Source of the DNA: CBDHHC01 sp050633205
GTDB lineage: Bacteria > Pseudomonadota > Alphaproteobacteria > Rhizobiales > CBDHHC01
Assembly (NCBI GenBank): GCA_050633205.1
Contig: JBOEGA010000129.1
Span: forward strand, 75,545 to 139,544
Direction: 5' to 3'
Length of the DNA: 64,000 nt
Below the pieces are notes generated by a model. The model was not told where the DNA came from, did no database searches, and saw only the letters and a list, made by a program, of their open reading frames with translations. Made by a program: the position numbers and the translations under genes. Shown piece after piece: positions 36,337 to 43,813 of the stretch (position 1 is the stretch's first letter; the number at the start of each line of letters is the position of its first letter).

Positions 36337-36924
36337 ATGAACTGGCTTGCTCATGTATTCCTTTCCAAATCTGATCTGGACTTCAAGCTGGGTAACCTGC
36401 TGGCTGACCGGATCAAGAAAAGCGAGTTACAAAACTATTCACCCAGCTTTGCAGCAGGGGTGAAATGCCATTTCGAGATTGATCGCTATACGGATAACCA
36501 CAAGGTTGTTCGCGTCAGCAAAGGACGGATTTTTGAGAAGTACAAGCATTTTGCTGCTGTTCTGGTGGACATTTATTATGACCATCTGCTTGTGAGAAAC
36601 TGGGGTAATTATTCGGATGTGAGTTACGAGGTATTTGTTGAGGATTTTTACGCTTCACTGCCCAAGCGTGCAAAAGAGCTTAGTCCCGAGGCAAGAGAGA
36701 TGCTGCATAATATCGTCAAATATAATGTAATTGGGCATTATGATACTCTGGAAGGGGTCAGCCTGGCGCTGAAGCGCATCACATACCGCATGAAGCGACC
36801 CGATCTGATTGATATTACAGACGGTGCTGACAGCCTTGCGGAGCATATGAAGGGGTTTGAAGAGGACTTCCTGCAATTCTGGCCAGACCTGCAGGAGCAT
36901 ATTACCCGTACTCACCTGACTTAA
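36337..36924 (+). CDS. acpH: acyl carrier protein phosphodiesterase (AcpH/DUF479)
   Basis: The 195-residue protein begins MNWLAHVFLS and has FKLGNLLADRIK, GVKCHFEIDRYTDNH and VDIYYDHLLVRNW, with the His/Asp residues of the HD-like AcpH family. It removes the 4'-phosphopantetheine group from ACP. It ends exactly one base before the convergent Lrp gene's stop. Confidence 0.9.
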   Translation: MNWLAHVFLSKSDLDFKLGNLLADRIKKSELQNYSPSFAAGVKCHFEIDRYTDNHKVVRVSKGRIFEKYKHFAAVLVDIYYDHLLVRNWGNYSDVSYEVFVEDFYASLPKRAKELSPEAREMLHNIVKYNVIGHYDTLEGVSLALKRITYRMKRPDLIDITDGADSLAEHMKGFEEDFLQFWPDLQEHITRTHLT

Positions 36925-37386
36925 TTATCCGCGCTCATCTTTTGGGGAAGCCATGCAGATGTATGATGTGATGCTGCTGACCTGTGAAACGGTGCCCAGA
37001 ACTTCGGTATGAAAGTTTTTGTATGCGTTCAGGTCTGAGACCTCGACACGGAGCATGTATTCTATTGTGCCGGAGACGTTATGGCATTCACGGACTTCAG
37101 GGGCTATGGCCATTGCGCGTTCAAAGGCCATCTGGTCTTCCTTCAAATGCCTCGATAAGCCTACGGCTACATAGACTATAAAGCCACCCCCCATTACTGA
37201 CCTGTCAAGCACTGCACGATAACCCAGAATGACCTTCTGCTTCTCAAGCTCCTGCACTCTTCTCAGACAGGCTGAAGCAGATAACCCAACTCTTTGAGCA
37301 AGCTCGGTATTGCTAATTCTACCGTCAAGCTCAAGTTCCTGCAATATTTTACGGTCTATTCGATCTAATTCCATCATATATTGCAT
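36925..37386 (-). CDS. Lrp/AsnC-family regulator
   Basis: The 153-residue protein has an N-terminal winged helix (LDRIDRKILQELELDGRISNTELAQRVGLSASACLRRVQELEKQKVI in outline) and a C-terminal RAM domain (PEVRECHNVSGTIEYMLRVEV). It is divergent from a LysE-type exporter, a common pairing in which the regulator controls amino-acid export. The start may be the first ATG (37386) or ATG 37377/37374; there is no clear ribosome binding site. Confidence 0.9.
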   Translation of the reverse strand: MQYMMELDRIDRKILQELELDGRISNTELAQRVGLSASACLRRVQELEKQKVILGYRAVLDRSVMGGGFIVYVAVGLSRHLKEDQMAFERAMAIAPEVRECHNVSGTIEYMLRVEVSDLNAYKNFHTEVLGTVSQVSSITSYICMASPKDERG

Positions 37387-37451
37387 ATAACATGGATTTT
37401 ACTGAAAAAAAGCAAACATATTTCGTGAGAAGCCGTATATTTATCTGCGTT

Positions 37452-38060
37452 ATGACTTATGAAATATTGATGGCCCTGATGACCTTTGCGCTTGTCTCCA
37501 CATGCACTCCAGGGCCGAACAACATAATGCTTCTCGCATCCGGCATGAATTACGGCATAACCCGCTCCCTTCCGCATATGTTCGGAATAATGCTGGGTTT
37601 TCCGGCTATGGTGTTTATGGTTGGCGTCGGGCTTGCGCAGATATTTGATAAAATACCTTACAGTTATGATGTGCTGAAAGTTGTCAGTACGCTTTATCTG
37701 CTTTATCTCGCGTGGAAAATTGCGACTGCATCGCAGCCAAAAACTGATACATCTGAAGGGGCAATAGAAGGGAAGCCTTTAACATTTTTTCAGGCTGCCA
37801 GCTTTCAGTGGGTTAATCCGAAAGCATGGACCATGGCTTTGTCAGCAATCAGTATTTATACCTCAACGGCACAACCTTTTCTGAGCATCATTATCGTTTC
37901 AGTGGCTTTTGTTTTTGCCGGAATGGTGTCCACCAGTTTATGGACAATCATCGGCTTTAAGCTGAGGGAGTTTATTCAGGATGAGATTAAGCTAAGGGCT
38001 TTCAATATTATTTGTGCACTGCTGCTTGTGGCTACTCTTTACCCGGTTATATTCGGGTAA
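37452..38060 (+). CDS. LysE/RhtB-family amino-acid exporter
   Basis: The protein of about 202 residues has six membrane segments and the family signature TCTPGPNNIMLLASGMNYG near the N-terminus, with QWVNPKAWTMALSAIS in the middle. ATG 37452 is preferred to 37392 because the family starts just before the first helix and because the longer frame would leave no promoter space next to the divergent Lrp gene. Export of an amino acid is inferred. Confidence 0.87.
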   Translation: MTYEILMALMTFALVSTCTPGPNNIMLLASGMNYGITRSLPHMFGIMLGFPAMVFMVGVGLAQIFDKIPYSYDVLKVVSTLYLLYLAWKIATASQPKTDTSEGAIEGKPLTFFQAASFQWVNPKAWTMALSAISIYTSTAQPFLSIIIVSVAFVFAGMVSTSLWTIIGFKLREFIQDEIKLRAFNIICALLLVATLYPVIFG

Positions 38061-38062
38061 GG

Positions 38063-38094
38063 AGGTGAGTGGGGCATGAAAAAACACATCACCT
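38063..38094 (+). terminator. possible terminator after the LysE gene
   Basis: AGGTGAGTG pairs with CAC-A-TCACCT (one bulged base), starting 2 bases past the stop. It is followed by AAAACTATTTTTATTATTT, a weak T-rich tail. Confidence 0.4.
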
Positions 38095-38195
38095 AAAACT
38101 ATTTTTATTATTTATAATCAATTAGATTCTATTTAATATCGATAAACATTAATTAATAACATAATATTGTCCTTTTTCCCGCTATACGTACATGA

Positions 38196-38759
38196 CGTAA
38201 GTATGGATGTTTAGCTACAGCGGAAACGCTGCTTCGTATAGGTGGGATCAAGCCTGGTGAAAAGGTTAACAAAGGAGGGTCTGATGCACTGAACAAGCTG
38301 AAACAAGGCGAGATTGATGCCATGTTTTATGTAGCTGGTGCCCCGGTTAAACTCTTCAATGAAGAGATTTCTGCCAGTGATAACCTCAATCTAGTCTCAA
38401 TCACGAATAAGGACATTACTGAAATTTATCAGATAAACCCTATTCTGGATGATTATAACTGGACTAAAGATGGTGTGCGTACTGTTGCCGTGAAAGCTGT
38501 TCTTGTAACCTATGACTATCTGCAGGGCGGTAGAAAATGCACCTTTGTGAGAAAAGTTGCGGGCTCACTCTGGAACAACCTTGATGAACTTAAAAACTCG
38601 GGACACCCGAAGTGGAAGACTGTGAAACTTGAAGCAAAGGTAAAAGGCTGGCAGGATTCCAATTGTGTTGCCAATCTGCAATCAACGACCAGCTCAACTT
38701 CTGGCAAAAAAGCCGGGTATCCTGCATGGCTAAAAAAACTAAAAGACAGTGCCAAATAG
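38196..38759 (+). pseudogene. remnant of a TAXI-family TRAP transporter solute-binding protein
   Basis: The frame is open from just after a TGA at 38193 to a TAG at 38757-38759, but there is no start codon with a ribosome binding site before the conserved region begins. The translation carries KPGEKVNKGGSDALNKLKQG, then EIDAMFYVAGAPVKLF and VAVKAVLVTYDYLQGG, then SLWNNLDELKNSGHPKWKTV, the pattern of the C-terminal half of TAXI-type periplasmic binding proteins. The N-terminal ~150 residues and signal peptide are missing, and no TRAP membrane genes are nearby. The internal ATG at 38322 would give a 145-residue protein without signal peptide. I read it as a decayed gene. Confidence 0.72.
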
Positions 38760-38815
38760 TTTTTACTTGTCAGGTGCAGTGCCTTTCGGGTGTGGTTACC
38801 TGAATGCGGACCTGA

Positions 38816-39283
38816 TTATGGCTCCCAAAGGGGCAGGCAATGTCTGTCCACTGATTTACGCAATGCGAAGCGGGAGCGGACTGAGCGTACTCCGGGGGCC
38901 TGGGTCAGCTTTTCCTGAAGGAATCTTTCATAACCGGAAAGATCTTTCACCACGACCCGCAGCAGAAAATCCTGAGAGCCTGTCATCAGGTAGCAATCCA
39001 TCACCTCGTCAAGTGTCGCTACATAATTTTCAAACCGTGTAATCAGGTCTCCCTCCTGACGTTCCAGTTCTACAGAAATGAATGCGCTTATTGGCAGGCC
39101 AACGGATGTCTGGTTTATGCGGGCTGAGTATCCTTCAATAATGCCTGCCTCTTCAAGTGCAGCTACCCTCCTTCCACATGTTGTAGTAGACATTCCGGCT
39201 TTCTCAGCAAGAGAGGTCAGAGGAATGCGGCCATCTTCCTGCAGTATATTCAGGATTTTGTGGTCAGCTTTACTTAACAGCAT
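38816..39283 (-). CDS. Lrp/AsnC-family regulator, BkdR-like by position
   Basis: The 155-residue protein has an Lrp winged helix (SKADHKILNILQEDGRIPLTSLAEKAGMSTTTCGRRVAALEEAG in outline) and a RAM domain (MDCYLMTGSQDFLLRVVVKDLSGYERFL). ATG 39283 with AGG upstream is preferred over the TTG at 39310. It is divergent from the branched-chain 2-oxoacid dehydrogenase genes; in Pseudomonas an Lrp-type protein, BkdR, activates the same operon. The role here is inferred from that arrangement. Confidence 0.88.
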   Translation of the reverse strand: MLLSKADHKILNILQEDGRIPLTSLAEKAGMSTTTCGRRVAALEEAGIIEGYSARINQTSVGLPISAFISVELERQEGDLITRFENYVATLDEVMDCYLMTGSQDFLLRVVVKDLSGYERFLQEKLTQAPGVRSVRSRFALRKSVDRHCLPLWEP

Positions 39284-39336
39284 ATTAACCTGCGTTACTG
39301 TTTTCTCCAATATTAACGCATTATATGGAGAATCCG

Positions 39337-39402
39337 ATGCAAAATATGTCGAATTCTATCTCAATTTGGCGAGAAATACCACGGATTCCGGGGTATTATT
39401 AG
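39337..39402 (+). CDS. possible 21-residue leader ORF upstream of the bkd genes
   Basis: GGAG at 39327-39330 stands 6 bases before an ATG that opens 21 codons containing four Ile (MQNMSNSISIWREIPRIPGY plus one Tyr) and ends in TAG. A hairpin (AATACCACGG-ATT-CCGGGGTATT, 39375-39397, one mismatch) lies over the end of the ORF. It could be a leader peptide or simply a chance ORF; nothing similar is known to me. Confidence 0.3.
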   Translation: MQNMSNSISIWREIPRIPGYY

Positions 39403-39460
39403 ATCAATACTCAGGCTACAGCCTCAACTTATTGCTGGCTGTTTTCAGAAAGGACGACTT

Positions 39461-40693
39461 ATGAGCGATTATGAACCGCTTTCCCTACACGTCCCTGAAC
39501 CCAAATTCCGTCCCGGTGATGTGCCGGACTGGAGTGATGTGGATGTGCCCAAGGCGGGCTCTGTCCGCCGCCCGGATATTGATACAGCACCAGAAGACAT
39601 AAGAGATCTTGCCTATACTATTATCAGAGTTTTGAACAGAGATGGCCATGCTGTTGGTCCCTGGTCCGGATTACTTTCAGACGAAGAGCTGGTTCAGGGC
39701 CTTAAGGATATGCTGACTTTGCGGGCATTTGATGCGCGGATGATGCGAGCGCAAAGGCAGGGCAAGACTTCCTTTTATCTGCAAAATCTTGGTGAAGAGG
39801 CAATTGCCTGCGCCTTTCAGAAAACCCTGAATGCGGGGGATATGAATTTTCCGACATACCGTCAGGCGGGGTTGCTTATTGCCAGTGGTTATCCGCTAGA
39901 GAAAATGATCAATCAGGTTTACTCCAATGAACATTGCCCGGTTAAAGGGCGACAGCTTCCGGTTCTTTATTCCAGTAAGGAACATGGATTTTTCAGTGTG
40001 TCAGCCAATCTTGGAACTCAGTTTATTCATGCGGTTGGCTGGGCTATGGCGTCGGCGATCAAGAAGGATACGAAGATTGCTATCGGGTGGATCGGTGACG
40101 GATCAACGGCGGAGTCTGATTTTCATGCGGCACTTGTTTTTTCATCAACCTATAAGGCTCCTGTGGTTCTGAATATTGTCAATAATCAGTGGGCTATTTC
40201 CACGTTTCAGGGCATTGCCAGAGGTGGCTCTGCTACATTTGCGACGCGCGGGCACGGGTTTGGCATTCCGGCTTTGCGTGTTGACGGGAATGATTATCTG
40301 GCTGTTTATGCGGTTGCGAAATGGGCGGAGGAACGGGCGAGACGCAATCTTGGGCCTACACTGGTTGAGTATGTAACTTATCGTGCTGGCGCGCACTCTA
40401 CCTCTGATGACCCCAGCGCTTATCGACCCCTAAAGGAATCTGATGCGTGGCCACTGGGTGATCCTGTTGAGCGATTGAAAAAACACCTCATTGTGAAAGG
40501 CGCATGGTCTGAAGAGCGGCATAAACAGGCTCAGGCGGAAATTATGGATACAATCATAACCGCACAAAAAGCTGCTGAAAGTCATGGTACGTTGCATACG
40601 AGAAAATCTCCCTCACCGATGGAGATGTTTGAAGATCTTTATGCGGAGCTACCTCCTCATCTGTTACGCCAATGCAAGAAAGCGGAGGGTTAG
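39461..40693 (+). CDS. bkdA1: branched-chain 2-oxoacid dehydrogenase E1 alpha
   Basis: The 410-residue protein is the TPP-binding alpha subunit: RMMRAQRQGKTSFYLQNLGEEAI, the ThDP motif WIGDGSTAESDFHAAL to NIVNNQWAIS, and RAGAHSTSDDPSAYR, the phosphorylation-loop equivalent. With the beta subunit it decarboxylates the keto acids of Val, Leu and Ile. It leads the operon bkdA1-bkdA2-bkdB. Confidence 0.94.
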   Translation: MSDYEPLSLHVPEPKFRPGDVPDWSDVDVPKAGSVRRPDIDTAPEDIRDLAYTIIRVLNRDGHAVGPWSGLLSDEELVQGLKDMLTLRAFDARMMRAQRQGKTSFYLQNLGEEAIACAFQKTLNAGDMNFPTYRQAGLLIASGYPLEKMINQVYSNEHCPVKGRQLPVLYSSKEHGFFSVSANLGTQFIHAVGWAMASAIKKDTKIAIGWIGDGSTAESDFHAALVFSSTYKAPVVLNIVNNQWAISTFQGIARGGSATFATRGHGFGIPALRVDGNDYLAVYAVAKWAEERARRNLGPTLVEYVTYRAGAHSTSDDPSAYRPLKESDAWPLGDPVERLKKHLIVKGAWSEERHKQAQAEIMDTIITAQKAAESHGTLHTRKSPSPMEMFEDLYAELPPHLLRQCKKAEG

Positions 40694-40696
40694 AAG

Positions 40697-41710
40697 ATGA
40701 CACAAATGACAATGATTGAAGCCATCCGGAATGCGATCGATACCTGCATGGAGCGGGATGATAATGTGGTCGTGTTTGGTGAGGATGTTGGTTATTTTGG
40801 TGGGGTTTTCAGGTGTACGCAGGGTTTGCAGAAGAAGTATGGAGCGACGCGATGCTTTGATGCTCCTATCAGTGAGCTTGGTATTGTTGGTGCCGGGCTA
40901 GGGATGGCCGTTTATGGATTGCGCCCCTGTATTGAGATACAGTTTGCAGACTATTCCTATCCGGCTTTTGACCAGATTGTTTCAGAGGTTGCCAGGTTGC
41001 GGCACAGGAGTGCGGGAGAATTTACGGCTCCGATGACAATACGGATGCCTTATGGTGGCGGGATTTTTGGCGGACAGACGCATAGTCAGAGTCCGGAAGC
41101 ATTGTTTACTCATGTGGCCGGACTGAAAACGGTTATTCCTTCAAATCCGTATGATGCCAAGGGGCTATTGATTTCGGCCATAGAGGATCCTGATCCGGTA
41201 ATCTTTATGGAACCAAAGCGTCTCTATAATGGACCGTTTGACGGTCATTACGATAAGCCGGTTACGCCGTGGTCACAGCATCAGTTGAGTGACGTTGACG
41301 AAGATCATTATAAAGTACCGTTAGGTCAGGCTGCTATTCGTCGCAAAGGCAATGATGTGACGGTCCTGTCTTATGGTACGATGGTTCATGTGGCTGAGGC
41401 TGCCGCAACTGACTTTGGCATAGACGCAGAAGTTATTGACCTTCGTACCCTGATTCCCCTGGACATTGATACAATTGAAGCATCCGTCAAGAAAACAGGA
41501 CGCTGTGTGATTGTTCATGAGGCGACACTAACCAGTGGTTTTGGTGCGGAACTGGCCGCTCTTGTACAGGAAACCTGCTTTTATCATCTTGAAGCCCCCA
41601 TAGCCCGGGTTACTGGCTGGGATACGCCCTACCCTCACGCACAGGAATGGGCATACTTTCCCGGACCTAAACGGGTTGGTCAGGCATTAACTGAAGCTAT
41701 GGAGGGTTAA
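40697..41710 (+). CDS. bkdA2: branched-chain 2-oxoacid dehydrogenase E1 beta
   Basis: The 337-residue protein is the transketolase-like beta subunit, with VVFGEDVGYFGGVFRCTQGLQ, DAPISELGIVGAGLGMA, IRMPYGGGIFGGQTHSQSPE and a C-terminal domain (EVIDLRTLIPLDIDTI). It starts three bases after bkdA1; its GGAGGG lies inside the end of bkdA1. Confidence 0.94.
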   Translation: MTQMTMIEAIRNAIDTCMERDDNVVVFGEDVGYFGGVFRCTQGLQKKYGATRCFDAPISELGIVGAGLGMAVYGLRPCIEIQFADYSYPAFDQIVSEVARLRHRSAGEFTAPMTIRMPYGGGIFGGQTHSQSPEALFTHVAGLKTVIPSNPYDAKGLLISAIEDPDPVIFMEPKRLYNGPFDGHYDKPVTPWSQHQLSDVDEDHYKVPLGQAAIRRKGNDVTVLSYGTMVHVAEAAATDFGIDAEVIDLRTLIPLDIDTIEASVKKTGRCVIVHEATLTSGFGAELAALVQETCFYHLEAPIARVTGWDTPYPHAQEWAYFPGPKRVGQALTEAMEG

Positions 41711-42928
41711 ATGGCAGAACATACAATAAAAATGCCTGATATTGGTGAAGGTATTGCGGAAGCTGAACTGGTGGAGTGGCATGTCAAAGTTGGTGATCTG
41801 GTGCGTGAGGATGATGATCTGGCCGCTGTTATGACTGATAAAGCTACTGTTGAGGTGCCCTCCCCTGTTGATGGAGAGATTACGTGGCTTGGCGCTGAAA
41901 TTGGCGAGCTGATTGCGGTTGGCAGTGAAATTATTAAAATTAAAATAGCCGGTGTCGTTGAGCTGGAACAGGAAGAAGAGGAAGAGGAGCATGAAGAAGT
42001 TGTTGCTCCGGTCAGACTGGAAAAAGAAACAGAGCAACAGCAGGAACAGCAAAACCGCCAGCAAAAACCACTGGCCTCTCCTGCAATAAGAAAGCGGGCG
42101 CAGGATAATGGTATTAATTTAGCGATGGTCGCGGGTTCCGGCCCTGAAGGACGGATTGTTCATTCCGATATTGATAACTGGCTGGAGGATAATGACGATC
42201 CGGCCTCAACTGAGCATGTACCAGAACAGGATGTCACGGAAATCCCAGTTATTGGGTTGCGGCGCAAGATTGCCCAACACATGGCTAATGCCAAAAGCCG
42301 CATTCCGCATATTACTCTGGTTGAGGAAGTTGATGTTACTGTGCTGGAAGGTATGCGCGGCAAACTCAATCGCAGCCGCCGAGATGACCAGCCTAAACTT
42401 ACCCTGCTGCCGTTTATTATGCAGGCAATGGTCAATGCAATAGCAAGTTACCCGCAAATTAATTCAACCTATGATGATGATGCCGGTATTATCCACCAAC
42501 ATTCCTATGTTCATACGGGCATTGCGACCCAGACAACATCCGGACTTATGGTGCCAGTTGTACGCAATACCGAGACAAGGGATGTCTGGGACTGTGCTGA
42601 AGAAATTAACCGTATTTCTACTGATGCACGAGGAGGAACAGCCAAACGGGAAGAGCTTTCGGGATCAACGATTACACTGACTTCGCTTGGGGCACTGGGC
42701 GGTATTATGAGTACACCGATAATCAACCATCCTGAAGTTGCTATTGTGGGCATTAATAAAATCCAGGTCAGGCCTGTCTGGGATGAGACCAGGTTTATTC
42801 CGCGAAAAATAATGAACCTGTCTTCCAGCTTTGATCATCGTATTATAGATGGCTGGGATGCAGCTCATTTTGTGCAGGAATTAAAGAAACAACTGGAAGC
42901 TCCACATAAACTGATGCAGGGGCGGTAA
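41711..42928 (+). CDS. bkdB: dihydrolipoamide acyltransferase E2 of the branched-chain complex
   Basis: The 405-residue protein has one lipoyl domain (residues 1-80, lipoylated Lys44 in MTDKATVEVPSP), a Glu/Gln-rich linker (~85-118), an E1/E3-binding domain (ASPAIRKRAQDNGINL) and a catalytic core ending with SSFDHRIIDGWDAAHF (HxxxDG). It abuts bkdA2, with ATG directly after its stop. No E3 (lipoamide dehydrogenase) gene follows, so the complex must share an E3 encoded elsewhere. Confidence 0.94.
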   Translation: MAEHTIKMPDIGEGIAEAELVEWHVKVGDLVREDDDLAAVMTDKATVEVPSPVDGEITWLGAEIGELIAVGSEIIKIKIAGVVELEQEEEEEEHEEVVAPVRLEKETEQQQEQQNRQQKPLASPAIRKRAQDNGINLAMVAGSGPEGRIVHSDIDNWLEDNDDPASTEHVPEQDVTEIPVIGLRRKIAQHMANAKSRIPHITLVEEVDVTVLEGMRGKLNRSRRDDQPKLTLLPFIMQAMVNAIASYPQINSTYDDDAGIIHQHSYVHTGIATQTTSGLMVPVVRNTETRDVWDCAEEINRISTDARGGTAKREELSGSTITLTSLGALGGIMSTPIINHPEVAIVGINKIQVRPVWDETRFIPRKIMNLSSSFDHRIIDGWDAAHFVQELKKQLEAPHKLMQGR

Positions 42929-42986
42929 TCCAGGTGCTGAAACATCAATTATAAAAAGAACAAAAGCTACGCCTTAAAACCGCTTT

Positions 42987-43730
42987 TTAAAACTCCTGCC
43001 CAGCAACATTTATCAATGCCTGTAGTTCAGGAACAAAAAAAGTCCGGTTATCGACCAGAGAGATTACTTTTCTGGTTTTAAGCCTGGTAATCTGGCGGCT
43101 TACTGTTTCAATCGTCAACCCCAGGAAATCTGCCATGTCAGAGCGTGTTAAAGGAAGCTGGACAGTGATGTCTTTCTCTTTATCCTTATGACCGCACCCA
43201 AGCATGACTGATCGTTTGGACAGCATTAACAGGAAGCTGGCAACTTTTTCTTCCGCTGTTTTACGGCCAAGCAATAGCATCCATTCCCGAGCCGAATCCA
43301 GTTCATTTAAAGTAAATTCAAAAAGTCTGTGTTCGAGGCCCGGGTGATCCTTCAGAACTCGTTCAAAACGGTCATGTGGAAAGCTACAAAGCTCGACATC
43401 TGTTGCTGCCTCCGCGCAATAGGCATGTTGTTTTCCATAAGCACGGCCCAGAAAATCAGGTGCGAAAAGCAGTCCCACGATCTGCTGACGGCCATCAGGA
43501 AGTGTTTTTATCAGCTTTACGACACCCGATACTACGTTTGCGAAGAAATCAGTGGTATCTTCTTCGGAAACAATCATTTGTCCGGCTTTGATAAGCTTTT
43601 GTCTTGAAATCCTGTTAAGGCTTTTCAGCTCTTCTTCATTCAAGGCACCGCAGACTGCATGGTGGCGGATAGCACAATGCTGGCATCTGGTAAATTCTAT
43701 TTCTGTACCTGGATTAGTCTGCATTATCAT
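42987..43730 (-). CDS. FNR-type oxygen-responsive transcription regulator
   Basis: The 247-residue CRP/FNR protein has the N-terminal cysteine cluster Cys16, Cys19, Cys27 and a fourth Cys115 (VELCSFP) that aligns with E. coli FNR Cys122, so a 4Fe-4S oxygen sensor is likely. The cNMP-like barrel follows, and the recognition helix SDMADFLGLTIETVSRQITRLK has the E--SR pattern of FNR. A second ATG (43724) sits at a better distance from AGGGA and may be the true start. The ribosome binding site is in the 3' arm of a 14-bp hairpin. It converges with bkdB. Confidence 0.9.
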   Translation of the reverse strand: MIMQTNPGTEIEFTRCQHCAIRHHAVCGALNEEELKSLNRISRQKLIKAGQMIVSEEDTTDFFANVVSGVVKLIKTLPDGRQQIVGLLFAPDFLGRAYGKQHAYCAEAATDVELCSFPHDRFERVLKDHPGLEHRLFEFTLNELDSAREWMLLLGRKTAEEKVASFLLMLSKRSVMLGCGHKDKEKDITVQLPLTRSDMADFLGLTIETVSRQITRLKTRKVISLVDNRTFFVPELQALINVAGQEF

Positions 43731-43731
43731 T

Positions 43732-43767
43732 CCCTGTTATCATGCGAACAAATGCATAATAACAGGG
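43732..43767 (-). promoter_or_regulatory. hairpin hiding the ribosome binding site of the FNR-type gene
   Basis: On the leftward transcript CCCUGUUAU pairs with AUAACAGGG, extended by a U-G pair and AUGC/GCAU, giving a 14-bp stem with an 8-base loop. The AGGGA that should recruit the ribosome is in the 3' arm, 1 to 7 bases before the two candidate ATG codons. Translation control is inferred; as DNA the repeat could instead be an operator. Confidence 0.55.
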
Positions 43768-43813
43768 AAGGTTGCTATCTAAAACAGCTTATTCCGTCAT
43801 AAGCCGAATATAA

